From Lantana camara (Eukaryota > Streptophyta > Magnoliopsida > Lamiales > Verbenaceae), in contig CM074857.1 of NCBI GenBank assembly GCA_037501455.1, positions 32,508,001 through 32,572,000 of the forward strand: 64,000 nt of DNA, written 5' to 3'. Numbering within the stretch: the stretch's first letter is position 1; the number at the start of each line of letters is the position of its first letter. Shown in pieces: positions 8,905-23,649 of this stretch. The notes below the pieces were generated by a model. That model made no database searches. It was not told the DNA's origin and saw only the letters and a program-made list of their open reading frames with translations. The translations under genes and the position numbers were made by a program.

Positions 8905-11900
8905 GGGATTATGACTAAGGTTTGCAATACATCGTAGCACACAGATAAGAATCGCTATGGGGCTCATATCAAACGCGAAAGAAACATGCTGGGGGACTAG
9001 CAAAGTACTATAAACCTATATTAAGTGCGAACTACCTTAAGAATCGCGTGGGCGATTTATGAAGTCGCCCACGCGATTTAACACGTTTTGTGGCCACAAT
9101 CAAGATCATCTTATGAGAATTGGGTCAAATTTGTAATGGGATCATTTTATTATTGGTTATAGCAAAGCTTGATTTGAATGTACCAATCTCAATGTTTTGT
9201 ATATGGTATCAAAGATGATGTTAGGATTTGTTTGGGATTATGACTAAGGTTTGCAATACATCGTAGCACACAGATAAGAATCGCTATGGGGCTCATATCA
9301 AACACGAAAGAAACATGCTGGGGGACTAGTAAAGTACTATAAACCTATATTAAGTGCGAACTACCTTAAGAATCGCGTGGGCGATTCATGAAGTTGCCCA
9401 CGCGATTTAACACGTTTTGTGGCCACAATCAAGATCATCTTACGAGAATTGGGTTAAATTTGTAATGGGATCATTTTACTATTGGTTATAGCGAAGCTTG
9501 ATTTGAATGTACCAATCTCAATGTTTTGTACATGGTATCAAAGATGATGTTAGGATTTATTTGGGATTATGACCAAGGTTTGCAATACATCATAGCACAC
9601 AGATAAGAATCGCTATGGGGCTCATATCAAACGCGAAAGAAACATGCTGAGGGACTAGCAAAGTACTATAAACCTATATTAAGTGCGAACTACCTTAAGA
9701 ATCACGTGGGCGATTCATGAAGTCGCCCACGCGATTTAACACGTTTTGTGGCCACAATCAAGATCATCTTATGAGAATTGGGCCAAATTTGTAATGGGAT
9801 CATTTTATTATTGGTTATAGCGAAGCTTGATTTGAATATACCAATCTCAATGTTTTGTACATGGTATCAAAGATGATGTTAGGATTTGTTTGGGATTATG
9901 ACTAAGGTTTGCAATACATCGTAGCACACAGATAAGAATCGCTATGGGGCTCATATCAAACACGAAAGAAACATGCTGGGGGACTAGTAAAGTACTATAA
10001 ACCTATATTAAGTGCGAACTACCTTAAGAATCGCGTGGGCGATTCATGAAGTCGCCCACGCGATTTAACACGTTTTGTGGCCACAATCAAGATCATCTTA
10101 TGAGAATTGGGTCAAATTTGTAATGGGATCATTTTACTATTGTTTATAGCGAAGCTTGATTTGAATGTACCAATCTCAATGTTTTGTACATGGTATCAAA
10201 GATGATGTTAGGATTTGTTTGGGATTATGACTAAGGTTTGCAATACATCGTAGCACACAGATAAGAATCGCTATGGGGCTCATATCAAACGCGGAAGAAA
10301 CATGCTGGGGGACTAGCAAAGTACTATAAACCTATATTAAGTGCGAACTACCTTAAGAATCGCGTGGGCGATTCATGAAGTCGCCCACGCGATTTAACAC
10401 GTTTTGTGGCCACAATCAAGATCATCTTATGAGAATTGTGTCAAATTTGTAATGGGATCATTTTATTATTGGTTATAGCGAAGCTTGATTTGAATGTACC
10501 AATCTCAATGTTTTGTACATGGTATCAAAGATGACGTTAGGATTTGTTTGGGATTATGACTAAGGTTTGCAATACATCGTAGCACACAGATAAGAATCGC
10601 TATGGGGCTCATATCAAACGCGAAAGAAACATGCTGGGGGACTAGCAAAGTACTATAAACCTATATTAAGTGCGAACTACCTTAAGAATCGCGTGGGCGA
10701 TTCATGAAGTCGCCCACGCGATTTAACACATTTTGTGGCCATAGTCAAGATCATCTTATGAGAATTGGGTCAAATTTGTAATGGGATTATTTTATTATTG
10801 GTTATAGCGACGCTTGATTTGAATGTACCAATCTCAACGTTTTGTACATGGTATCAAAGATGATGTTAGGATTTGTTTGGGATTATGACTAAGGTTTGCA
10901 ATACATCGTAGCACACAGATAAGAATCGCTATGGGGCTCATATCAAACGAGAAAGAAACATGCTGGGGGACTAGCAAAGTACTATAAACCTATATTAAGT
11001 GCGAACTACCTTAAGAATCGCGTGGGCGATTTATGAAGTCGCCCACGCGATTTAACACGTTTTGTGGCCACAATCAAGATCATCTTATGAGAATTGGGTC
11101 AAATTTGTAATGGGATCATTTTATTATTGGTTATAGCGAAGCTTGATTTGAATGTACCAATCTCAATGTTTTGTACATGGTATCAAAGATGATGTTAGGA
11201 TTTGTTTGGGATTATGACTAAGGTTTGCAATACATCGTAGCACACAAATAAGAATCGCTATGGGGCTCATATCAAACACGAAAGAAACATGCTGGGGGAC
11301 TACTAAAGTACTATAAACCTATATTAAGTGCGAACTACCTTAAGAATCGCGTGGGCGATTCATGAAGTTGCCCACGCGATTTAACACGTTTTGTGGCCAC
11401 AATCAAGATCATCTTACGAGAATTGGGTTAAATTTGTAATGGGATCATTTTACTATTGGTTATAGCGAAGCTTGATTTGAATGTACCAATCTCAATGTTT
11501 TGTACATGGTATCAAAGATGATGTTAGGATTTGTTTGGGATTATGACTAAGGTTTGCAATAAGAATCGCTATGGGGCTCATATCAAACGCGAAAGAAACA
11601 TGCTGAGGGACTAGCAAAGTACTATAAACCTATATTAAGTGCGAACTACCTTAAGAATCACGTGGGCGATTCATGAAGTCGCCCACGCGATTTAACACGT
11701 TTAGTGGCCACAATCAAGATCATCTTATGAGAATTGGGTCAAATTTGTAATGGGATCATTTTATTATTGGTTATAGCGAAGCTTGATTTGAATATACCAA
11801 TCTCAATGTTTTGTACATGGTATCAAAGATGATGTTATGATTTGTTTGGGATTATGACTAAGGTTTGCAATACATCGTAGTACACAGATAAGAATCGCTA

Positions 11901-12176
11901 TGGGGCTCATATCAAACACGAAAGAAACATGCTGGGGGACTAGTAAAGTACTATAAACCTATATTAAGTGCGAACTACCTTAAGAATCGCGTGGGCGATT
12001 CATGAAGTCGCCCACGCGATTTAACACGTTTTGTGGCCACAATCAAGATCATCTTATGAGAATTGGGTCAAATTTGTAATGGGATCATTTTACTATTGGT
12101 TATAGCGAAGCTTGATTTGAATGTACCAATCTCAATGTTTTGAACATGGTATCAAAGATGATGTTAGGATTTGTTT
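8905..12176. repeat. Satellite segmental duplication, copy A (about 10 monomers)
   Basis: Its ordered string of rare variants recurs in 13822-17769. For example, gcggaagaaac at 10291 recurs at 15866, exactly 17 monomers later (17 x 329 - 18 = 5575). Other shared marks in the same order are gatttatgaag, gaagttgccc, gctgaggg with aatcacg, aacgagaaag and cacaaataag. Confidence 0.75.
11537..11847. repeat. Satellite monomer with 18-bp deletion
   Basis: After gcaat at 11560 the 18 bases acatcgtagcacacagat are missing and the sequence resumes at aagaatcgc. The deleted segment ends in at, as does the preceding sequence, so a short-homology slip is likely. Length is 311 bp. This deletion is unique in the array. 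Confidence 0.95.
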
Positions 12177-13821
12177 GGGATTATGACTAAGGTTTGCAAT
12201 ACATCGTAGCACACAGATAAGAATCGCTATGGGGCTCATATCAAACGCGAAAGAAACATGCTGGGGGACTAGCAAAGTACTATAAACCTATATTAAGTGC
12301 GAACTACCTTAAGAATCGCGTGGGCGATTCATGAAGTCGCCCACGCGATTTAACACGTTTTGTGGCCATAGTCAAGATCATCTTATGAGAATTGGGTCAA
12401 ATTTGTAATGGGATCATTTTATTATTGGTTATAGCGACGCTTGATTTGAATGTACCAATCTCAACGTTTTGTACATGGTATTAAAGATGATGTTAGGATT
12501 TGTTTGGGATTATGACTAAGGTTTGCAATACATCGTAGCACACAGATAAGAATCGCTATGGGGCTCATATCAAACGCGAAAGAAACATGCTGGGGGACTA
12601 GCAAAGTACTATAAACCTATATTAAGTGCGAACTACCTTAAGAATCGCGTGGGCGATTCATGAAGTCGCCCACGCGATTTAACACGTTTTGTGGCCACAA
12701 TCAAGATCATCTTATGAGAATTGGGTCAAATTTGTAATGGGATCATTTTACTATTGGTTATAGCGAAGCTTGATTTGAATGTACCAATCTCAATGTTTTG
12801 TACATGGTATCAAAGATGATGTTAGGATTTGTTTGGGATTATGACTAAGGTTTGCAATACATCGTAGCACACAGATAAGAATCGCTATGGGGCTCATATC
12901 AAACGCGAAAGAAACATGCTGGGGGACTAGCAAAGTACTATAAACCTATATTAAGTGCGAACTACCTTAAGAATCGCGTGGGCGATTCATGAAGTCGCCC
13001 ACGCGATTTAACACGTTTTGTGGCCATAGTCAAGATCATCTTATGAGAATTGGGTCAAATTTGTAATGGGATCATTTTATTATTGGTTATAGCGACGCTT
13101 GATTTGAATGTACCAATCTCAACGTTTTGTACATGGTATCAAAGATGATGTTAGGATTTGTTTGGGATTATGACTAAGGTTTGCAATACATCGTAGCACA
13201 CAGATAAGAATCGCTATGGGGCTCATATCAAACGCGAAAGAAACATGCTGGGGGACTAGAAAAGTACTATAAACCTATATTAAGTGCGAACTACCTTAAG
13301 AATCGCGTGGGCGATTCATGAAGTCGCCCACGCGATTTAACACGTTTTGTGGCCACAATCAAGATCATCTTATGAGAATTGGGTCAAATTTGTAATGGGA
13401 TCATTTTATTATTGGTTATAGCGAAGCTTGATTTGAATGTACCAATCTCAATGTTTTGTACATGGTATCAAAGATGACGTTAGGATTTGTTTGGGATTAT
13501 GACTAAGGTTTGCAATACATCGTAGCACACAGATAAGAATCGCTATGGGGCTCATATCAAACACGAAAGAAACATGCTGGGGGACTAGCAAAGTACTATA
13601 AACCTATATTAAGCGCGAACTACCTTAAGAATCGCGTGGGCGATTCATGAAGTCGCCCACGCGATTTAACACGTTTTGTGGCCACAGTCAAGATCATCTT
13701 ATGAGAATTGGGTCAAATTTGTAATGGGATCATTTTATTATTGGTTATAGCGAAGCTTGATTTGAATGTACCAATTTCAACGTTTTGTACATGGTATCAA
13801 AGATGATGTTAGGATTTGTTT

Positions 13822-16800
13822 GGGATTATGGCTAAGGTTTGCAATACATCGTAGCACACAGATAAGAATCGCTATGGGGCTCATATCAAACGCGAAAGAA
13901 ACATGCTGGGGGACTAGCAAAGTACTATAAACCTATATTAAGTGCGAACTACCTTAAGAATCGCGTGGGCGATTTATGAAGTCGCCCACGCGATTTAACA
14001 CGTTTTGTGGCCACAATCAAGATCATCTTATGAGAATTGGGTCAAATTTGTAATGGGATCATTTTATTATTGGTTATAGCAAAGCTTGATTTGAATGTAC
14101 CAATCTCAATGTTTTGTACATGGTATCAAAGATGATGTTAGGATTTGTTTGGGATTATGACTAAGGTTTGCAATACATCGTAGCACACAGATAAGAATCG
14201 CTATGGGGCTCATATCAAACACGAAAGAAACATGCTGGGGGACTAGTAAAGTACTATAAACCTATATTAAGTGCGAACTACCTTAAGAATCGCGTGGGCG
14301 ATTCATGAAGTTGCCCACGCGATTTAACACGTTTTGTGGCCACAATCAAGATCATCTTGCGAGAATTGGGTTAAATTTGTAATGGGATCATTTTACTATT
14401 GGTTATAGCGAAGCTTGATTTGAATGTACCAATCTCAATGTTTTGTACATGGTATCAAAGATGATGTTAGGATTTGTTTGGGATTATGACCAAGGTTTGC
14501 AGTACATCATAGCACACAGATAAGAATCGCTATGGGGCTCATATCAAACGCGAAAGAAACATGCTGAGGGACTAGCAAAGTACTATAAACCTATATTAAG
14601 TGCGAACTACCTTAAGAATCACGTGGGCGATTCATGAAGTCGCCCACGCGATTTAACACGTTTTGTGGCCACAATCAAGATCATCTTATGAGAATTGGGT
14701 CAAATTTGTAATGGGATCATTTTATTATTGGTTATAGCGAAGCTTGATTTGAATATACCAATCTCAATGTTTTGTACATGGTATCAAAGATGATGTTAGG
14801 ATTTGTTTGGGATTATGACTAAGGTTTGCAATACATCGTAGCACACAGATAAGAATCGCTATGGGGCTCATATCAAACACGAAAGAAACATGCTGGGGGA
14901 CTAGTAAAGTACTATAAACCTATATTAAGTGCGAACTACCTTAAGAATCGCGTGGGCGATTCATGAAGTTGCCCACGCGATTTAACACGTTTTGTGGCCA
15001 CAATCAAGATCATCTTGCGAGAATTGGGTTAAATTTGTAATGGGATCATTTTACTATTGGTTATAGCGAAGCTTGATTTGAATGTACCAATCTCAATGTT
15101 TTGTACATGGTATCAAAGATGATGTTAGGATTTGTTTGGGATTATGACTAAGGTTTGCAATACATCATAGCACACAGATAAGAATCGCTATGGGGCTCAT
15201 ATCAAACGCGAAAGAAACATGCTGAGGGACTAGCAAAGTACTATAAACCTATATTAAGTGCGAACTACCTTAAGAATCACGTGGGCGATTCATGAAGTCG
15301 CCCACGCGATTTAACACGTTTTGTGGCCACAATCAAGATCATCTTATGAGAATTGGGTCAAATTTGTAATGGGATCATTTTATTATTGGTTATAGCGAAG
15401 CTTGATTTGAATATACCAATCTCAATGTTTTGTACATGGTATCAAAGATGATGTTAGGATTTGTTTGGGATTATGACTAAGGTTTGCAATACATCGTAGC
15501 ACACAGATAAGAATCGCTATGGGGCTCATATCAAACACGAAAGAAACATGCTGGGGGACTAGTAAAGTACTATAAACCTATATTAAGTGCGAACTACCTT
15601 AAGAATCGCGTGGGCGATTCATGAAGTCGCCCACGCGATTTAACACGTTTTGTGGCCACAATCAAGATCATCTTATGAGAATTGGGTCAAATTTGTAATG
15701 GGATCATTTTACTATTGGTTATAGCGAAGCTTGATTTGAATGTACCAATCTCAATGTTTTGTACATGGTATCAAAGATGATGTTAGGATTTGTTTGGGAT
15801 TATGACTAAGGTTTGCAATACATCGTAGCACACAGATAAGAATCGCTATGGGGCTCATATCAAACGCGGAAGAAACATGCTGGGGGACTAGCAAAGTACA
15901 ATAAACCTATATTAAGTGCGAACTACCTTAAGAATCGCGTGGGCGATTCATGAAGTCGCCCACGCGATTTAACACGTTTTGTGGCCACAATCAAGATCAT
16001 CTTATGAGAATTGGGTCAAATTTGTAATGGGATCATTTTATTATTGGTTATAGCGAAGCTTGATTTGAATGTACCAATCTCAATGTTTTGTACATGGTAT
16101 CAAAGATGACGTTAGGATTTGTTTGGGATTATGACTAAGGTTTGCAATACATCGTAGCACACAGATAAGAATCGCTATGGGGCTCATATCAAACGCGAAA
16201 GAAACATGCTGGGGGACTAGCAAAGTACTATAAACCTATATTAAGTGCGAACTACCTTAAGAATCGCGTGGGCGATTCATGAAGTCGCCCACGCGATTTA
16301 ACACATTTTGTGGCCATAGTCAAGATCATCTTATGAGAATTGGGTCAAATTTGTAATGGGATCATTTTATTATTGGTTATAGCGACGCTTGATTTGAATG
16401 TACCAATCTCAACGTTTTGTACATGGTATCAAAGATGATGTTAGGATTTGTTTGGGATTATGACTAAGGTTTGCAATACATCGTAGCACACAGATAAGAA
16501 TCGCTATGGGGCTCATATCAAACGAGAAAGAAACATGCTGGGGGACTAGCAAAGTACTATAAACCTATATTAAGTGCGAACTACCTTAAGAATCGCGTGG
16601 GCGATTTATGAAGTCGCCCACGCGATTTAACACGTTTTGTGGCCACAATCGAGATCATCTTATGAGAATTGGGTCAAATTTGTAATGGGATCATTTTATT
16701 ATTGGTTATAGCGAAGCTTGATTTGAATGTACCAATCTCAATGTTTTGTACATGGTATCAAAGATGATGTTAGGATTTGTTTGGGATTATGACTAAGGTT

Positions 16801-17769
16801 TGCAATACATCGTAGCACACAAATAAGAATCGCTATGGGGCTCATATCAAACACGAAAGAAACATGCTGGGGGACTAGTAAAGTACTATAAACCTATATT
16901 AAGTGCGAACTACCTTAAGAATCGCGTGGGCGATTCATGAAGTTACCCACGCGATTTAACACGTTTTGTGGCCACAATCAAGATCATCTTACGAGAATTG
17001 GGTTAAATTCGTAATGGGATCATTTTACTATTGGTTATAGCGAAGCTTGATTTGAATGTACCAATCTCAATGTTTTGTACATGGTATCAAAGATGATGTT
17101 AGGATTTGTTTGGGATTATGACTAAGGTTTGCAATACATCATAGCACACAGATAAGAATCGCTATGGGGCTCATATCAAACGCGAAAGAAACATGCTGAG
17201 GGACTAGCAAAGTACTATAAACCTATATTAAGTGCGAACTACCTTAAGAATCACGTGGGCGATTCATGAAGTCGCCCACGCGATTTAACACGTTTTGTGG
17301 CCACAATCAAGATCATCTTATGAGAATTGGGTCAAATTTGTAATGGGATCATTTTATTATTGGTTATAGCGAAGCTTGATTTGAATATACCAATCTCAAT
17401 GTTTTGTACATGGTATCAAAGATGATGTTAGGATTTGTTTGGGATTATGACTAAGGTTTGCAATACATCGTAGCACACAGATAAGAATCGCTATGGGGCT
17501 CATATCAAACACGAAAGAAACATGCTGGGGGACTAGTAAAGTACTATAAACCTATATTAAGTGCGAACTACCTTAAGAATCGCGTGGGCGATTCATGAAG
17601 TCGCCCACGCGATTTAACACGTTTTGTGGCCACAATCAAGATCATCTTATGAGAATTGGGTCAAATTTGTAATGGGATCATTTTACTATTGGTTATAGCG
17701 AAGCTTGATTTGAATGTACCAATCTCAATGTTTTGTACATGGTATCAAAGATGATGTTAGGATTTGTTT
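13822..17769. repeat. Satellite segmental duplication, copy B (about 12 monomers)
   Basis: This is the second copy of the variant string seen in 8905-12176, with one extra dimer (a gaagttgccc monomer plus a gctgaggg/aatcacg monomer repeated once more near 14810-15470). The extra dimer points to a later unequal exchange within the copy. Confidence 0.7.
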
Positions 17770-20700
17770 GGGATTATGACTAAGGTTTGCAATACATCGT
17801 AGCACACAGATAAGAATCGCTATGGGGCTCATATCAAACGCGAAAGAAACATGCTGGGGGACTAGCAAAGTACTGTAAACCTATATTAAGTGCGAACTAC
17901 CTTAAGAATCGCGTGGGCGATTCATGAAGTCGCCCACGCGATTTAATACGTTTTGTGGCCGTAGTCAAGATCATCTTATGAGAATTGGGTCAAATTTGTA
18001 ATGCGATCATTTTATTATTGGTTATAGCGACGCTTGATTTGAATGTACCAATCTCAACGTTTTGTACATGGTATCAAAGATGATGTTAGGATTTGTTTGG
18101 GATTATGACTAAGGTTTGCAATACATCGTAGCACACAGATAAGAATCGCTATGGGGCTCATATCAAACGCGAAAGAAACATGCTGGGGGACTAGCAAAGT
18201 ACTATAAACCTATATTAAGTGCGAACTACCTTAAGAATCGCGTGGGCGATTCATGAAGTCGCCCACGCGATTTAACACGTTTTGTGGCCACAATCAAGAT
18301 CATCTTATGAGAATTGGGTCAAATTTGTAATGGGATCATTTTATTATTGGTTATAGCGAAGCTTGATTTGAATGTACCAATCTCAATGTTTTGTACATGG
18401 TATCAAAGATGATGTTAGGATTTGTTTGGGATTTTGACTAAGGTTTGCAATACATCGTAGCACACAGATAAGAATCGCTATGGGGCTCATATCAAACACG
18501 AAAGAAAGATGCTGGGGGACTAGTAAAGTACTATAAACCTATATTAAGTGCGAACTACCTTAAGAATCGCGTGGGCGATTCATGAAGTCGCCCACGCGAT
18601 TTAACACGTTTTGTGGCCACAATCAAGATCATCTTACGAGAATTGGGTTAAATTTGTAATGGGATCATTTTACTATTGGTTATAGCGAAGCTTGATTTGA
18701 ATGTACCAACCTCAATGTTTTGTACATGGTATCAAAGATGATGTTAGGATTTGTTTGGGATTATGACTAAGGTTTGCAATACATCGTAGCACACAGATAG
18801 GAATCGCTATGGGGCTCATATCAAACGGGAAAGAAACATGCTGGGGGACTAGCAAAGTACTATAAACCTATATTAAGTGCGAACTACCTTAAGAATCACG
18901 TGGGCGATTCATGAAGTCGCCCACGCGATTTAACACGTTTTGTGGCCACAATCAAGATCATCTTATGAGAATTGGGTCAAATTTGTAATGGGATCATTTT
19001 ATTATTGGTTATAGCGAAGCATGATTTGAATGTACCAATCTCAATGTTTTGTACATGGTATCAAAGATGATGTTAGGATTTGTTTGGGATTATGACTAAG
19101 GTTTGCAATACATCGTAGCACACAGATAAGAATCGCTATGGGGCTCATACCAAACGCGGAAGAAACATGCTGGGGGACTAGCAAAGTACTATAAACCTAT
19201 ATTAAGTGCGAACTACCTTAAGAATCGCGTGGGCGATTCATGAAGTCGCCCACGCGATTTAACACGTTTTGTGGCCACAATCAAGATCATCTTATGAGAA
19301 TTGGGTCAAATTTGTAATGGGATCATTTTATTATTGGTTATAGCGAAGCTTGATTTGAATGTACCAATCTCAATGTTTTGTACATGGTATCAAAGATGAT
19401 GTTAGGATTTGTTTGGGATTATGACTAAGGTTTGCAATACATCGTAGCACACAGATAAGAATCGCTATGGGGCTCATATCAAACGCGAAAGAAATATGCT
19501 GGGGGACTAGCAAAGTACTATAAACCTATATTAAGTGCGAACTACCTTAAGAATCGCGTGGGCGATTCATGAAGTCGCCCACGCGATTTAACACGTTTTG
19601 TGGCCATAGTCAAGATCATCTTATGAGAATTGGGTCAAATTTGTAATGGGATCATTTTATTATTGGTTATAGCGACGCTTGATTTGAATGTACCAATCTC
19701 AACGTTTTGTACATGGTATCAAAGATGATGTTAGGATTTGTTTGGGATTATGACTAAGGTTTGCAATACATCGTAGCACACAGATAAGAATCGCTATGGG
19801 GCTCATATCAAACGCGAAAGAAACATGCTGGGGGACTAGCAAAGTACTATAAACCTATATTAAGTGCGAACTACCTTAAGAATCGCGTGGGCGATTCATG
19901 AAGTCGCCCACGCGATTTAACACGTTTTGTGGCCACAGTCAAGATCATCTTATGAGAATTGGGTCAAATTTGTAATGGGATCATTTTATTATTGGTTATA
20001 GCGAAGCTTGATTTGAATGTACCAATTTCAACGTTTTGTACATGGTATCAAAGATGATGTTAGGATTTGTTTGGGATTATGACTAAGGTTTGCAATACAT
20101 CGTAGCACACAGATAAGAATCGCTATGGGGCTCATATCAAACGCGAAAGAAACATGCTGGGGGACTAGCAAAGTACTATAAACCTATATTAAGTGCGAAC
20201 TACCTTAAGAATCGCGTGGGCGATTTATGAAGTCGCCCACGCGATTTAACACGTTTTGTGGCCACAATCAAGATCATCTTATGAGAATTGGGTCAAATTT
20301 GTAATGGGATCATTTTATTATTGGTTATAGCGAAGCTTGATTTGAATGTACCAATCTCAATGTTTTGTACATGGTATCAAAGATGATGTTAGGATTTGTT
20401 TGGGATTATGACTAAGGTTTGCAATACATCGTAGCACACAGATAAGAATCGCTATGGGGCTCATATCAAACGCGAAAGAAACATGCTGGGGGACTAGCAA
20501 AGTACTATAAACCTATATTAAGTGCGAACTACCTTAAGAATCGCGTGGGCGATTCATGAAGTCGCCCACGCGATTTAACACGTTTTGTGGCCATAGTCAA
20601 GATCATCTTATGAGAATTGGGTCAAATTTGTAATGGGATCATTTTATTATTGGTTATAGCGACGCTTGATTTGAATGTACCAATCTCAACGTTTTGTACA

Positions 20701-21059
20701 TGGTATCAAAGATGATGTTAGGATTTGTTTGGGATTATGACTAAGGTTTGCAATACATCGTAGCACACAGATAAGAATCGCTATGGGGCTCATATCAAAC
20801 GCGAAAGAAACATGCTGGGGGACTAGCAAAGTACTATAAACCTATATTAAGTGCGAACTACCTTAAGAATCGCGTGGGCGATTCATGAAGTCGCCCACCC
20901 GATTTAACACGTTTTGTGGCCACAATCAAGATCATCTTATGAGAATTGGCTCAAATTTGTAATGGGATCATTTTATTATTGGTTATAGCGAAGCTTGATT
21001 TGAATGTACCAATCTCAATGTTTTGTACATGGTATCAAAGATGATGTTAGGATTTGTTT

Positions 21060-21367
21060 GGGATTATGACTAAGGTTTGCAATACATCGTAGCACACAGA
21101 TAAGAATCGCTATGGGGCTCATATCAAACATGAAAGAAACATGCTGGGGGACTAGTAAAGTACTATAAACCTATATTAAGTGCGAACTACCTTAAGAATC
21201 GCGTGGGCGATTTAACACGTTTTGTGGCCACAATCAAGATCATCTTATGAGAATTGGGTCAAATTTGTAATGGGATCATTTTACTATTGGTTATAGCGAA
21301 GCTTGATTTGAATGTACCAATCTCAACGTTTTGTACATGGTATCAAAGATGATGTTAGGATTTGTTT
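21060..21367. repeat. Satellite monomer with 21-bp deletion in the inverted repeat (copy 1)
   Basis: Here gtgggcgatt runs straight into taacacg. The deletion lies between two direct GCGATT hexamers, one at the end of each hairpin arm, and removes the loop and the right arm. Length is 308 bp. This is the pattern expected from slippage across a hairpin. Confidence 0.95.
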
Positions 21368-23341
21368 GGGATTATGACTAAGGTTTGCAATACATCGTAG
21401 CACACAGATAAGAATCGCTATGGGGCTCATATCAAACGCGAAAGAAACATGCTGGGGGACTAGCAAAGTACTATAAACCTATATTAAGTGCGAACTACCT
21501 TAAGAATCGCGTGGGCGATTCATGAAGTCGCCCACGCGATTTAACACTTTTTGTGGCCACAGTCAAGATCATCTTAGGAGAATTGGGTCAAATTTGTAAT
21601 GGGATCATTTTATTATTGGTTATAGCGAAGCTTGATTTGAATGTACCAATCTCAATGTTTTGTACATGGTATCAAAGATGATGTTAGGATTTGTTTGGGA
21701 TTATGACTAAGGTTTACAATACATCATAGCACACAGATAAGAATCGCTATGGGGCTCATATCAAACACGAAAGAAACATGCTGGGGGACTAGTAAAGTAC
21801 TATAAACCTATATTAAGTGCGAACTACCTTAGGAATCGAGTGGGCGATTCATGAAGTCGCCCACGCGATTTAACGCGTTTTGTGGCCACAATCAAGATCA
21901 TCTTATGAGAATTGGGTCAAATTTGTAATGGGATCATTTTATTATTGGTTATAGCGAAGCTTGATTTGAATGTACCAATCTCAATGTTTTGTACATGGTA
22001 TCAAAGATGATGTTAGGATTTGTTTGGGATTATGACTAAGGTTTACAATACATCATAGCACACAGATAAGAATCGCTATAGGGCTCATATCAAACACGAA
22101 AGAAATATGCTGGGGGACTAGTAAAGTACTATAAACCTATATTAAGTGCGAACTACCTTAAGAATCGAGTGGGCGATTCATGAAGTCGCCCACGCGATTT
22201 AACGCGTTTTGTGGCCACAATCAAGATCATCTTATGAGAATTGGGTCAAATTTGTAATGGGATCATTTTACTATTGGTTATAGCGAAGCTTGATTTGAAT
22301 GTACCAATCTCAATGTTTTGTACATGGTATCAAAGATGATGTTAGGATTTGTTTGGGATTATGACTAAAGTTTGCAATACATCGTAGCACACAGATAAGA
22401 ATCGCTATGGGGCTCATATCAAACGCGAAAGAAACATGCTGGGGGACTAGCAAAGTACTATAAACCTATATTAAGTGCGAACTACCTTAAGAATCGCGTG
22501 GGCGATTCATGAAGTCGCCCACGCGATTTAACACGTTTTGTGGCCACAATCAAGATCATCTTATGAGAATTGGGTCAAATTTGTAATGGGATCATTTTAT
22601 TATTGGTTATAGCGAAGCTTGATTTGAATGTACCAATCTCAATGTTTTGTACATGGTATCAAAGATGATGTTAGGATTTGTTTGGGATTATGACTAAGGT
22701 TTGCAATACATCGTAGCACACAGACAAGAATCGCTATGGGGCTTATATCAAACTCGAAAGAAACATGCTGGGGGACTAGCAAAGTACTATAAACCTATAT
22801 TAAGTGCGAACTACCTTAAGAATCGCGTGGGCGATTCATGAAGTCGCCCACGCGATTTAACACGTTTTGTGGCCATAGTCAAGCTCATCTTATGAGAATT
22901 GGGTCAAATTTGTAATGGGATCATTTTATTATTGGTTATGGCGACGCTTGATTTGAATGTACCAATCTCAACGTTTTGTACATGGTATCAAAGATGATGT
23001 TAGGATTTGTTTGGGATTATGACTAAGGTTTGCAATACATCGTAGCACACAGATAAGAATCGCTATGGGGCTCATATCAAACGCGAAAGAAACATGCTGG
23101 GGGACTAGCAAAGTACTATAAACCTATATTAAGTGCGAACTACCTTAAGAATCGCGTGGGCGATTCATGAAGTCGCCCACCCGATTTAACACGTTTTGTG
23201 GCCACAATCAAGATCATCTTATGAGAATTGGCTCAAATTTGTAATGGGATCATTTTATTATTGGTTATAGCGAAGCTTGATTTGAATGTATCAATCTCAA
23301 TGTTTTGTACATGGTATCAAAGATGATGTTAGGATTTGTTT

Positions 23342-23649
23342 GGGATTATGACTAAGGTTTGCAATACATCGTAGCACACAGATAAGAATCGCTATGGGGC
23401 TCATATCAAACACGAAAGAAACATGCTGGGGGACTAGTAAAGTACTATAAACCTATATTAAGTGCGAACTACCTTAAGAATCGCGTGGGCGATTTAACAC
23501 GTTTTGTGGCCACAATCAAGATCATCTTATGAGAATTGGGTCAAATTTGTAATGGGATCATTTTACTATTGGTTATAGCGAAGCTTGATTTGAATGTACC
23601 AATCTCAACGTTTTGTACATGGTATCAAAGATGATGTTAGGATTTGTTT
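23342..23649. repeat. Satellite monomer with the same 21-bp deletion (copy 2)
   Basis: It has the identical deletion to 21060-21367, seven monomers later, inherited by duplication of the seven-monomer block rather than arising independently. Confidence 0.95.
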
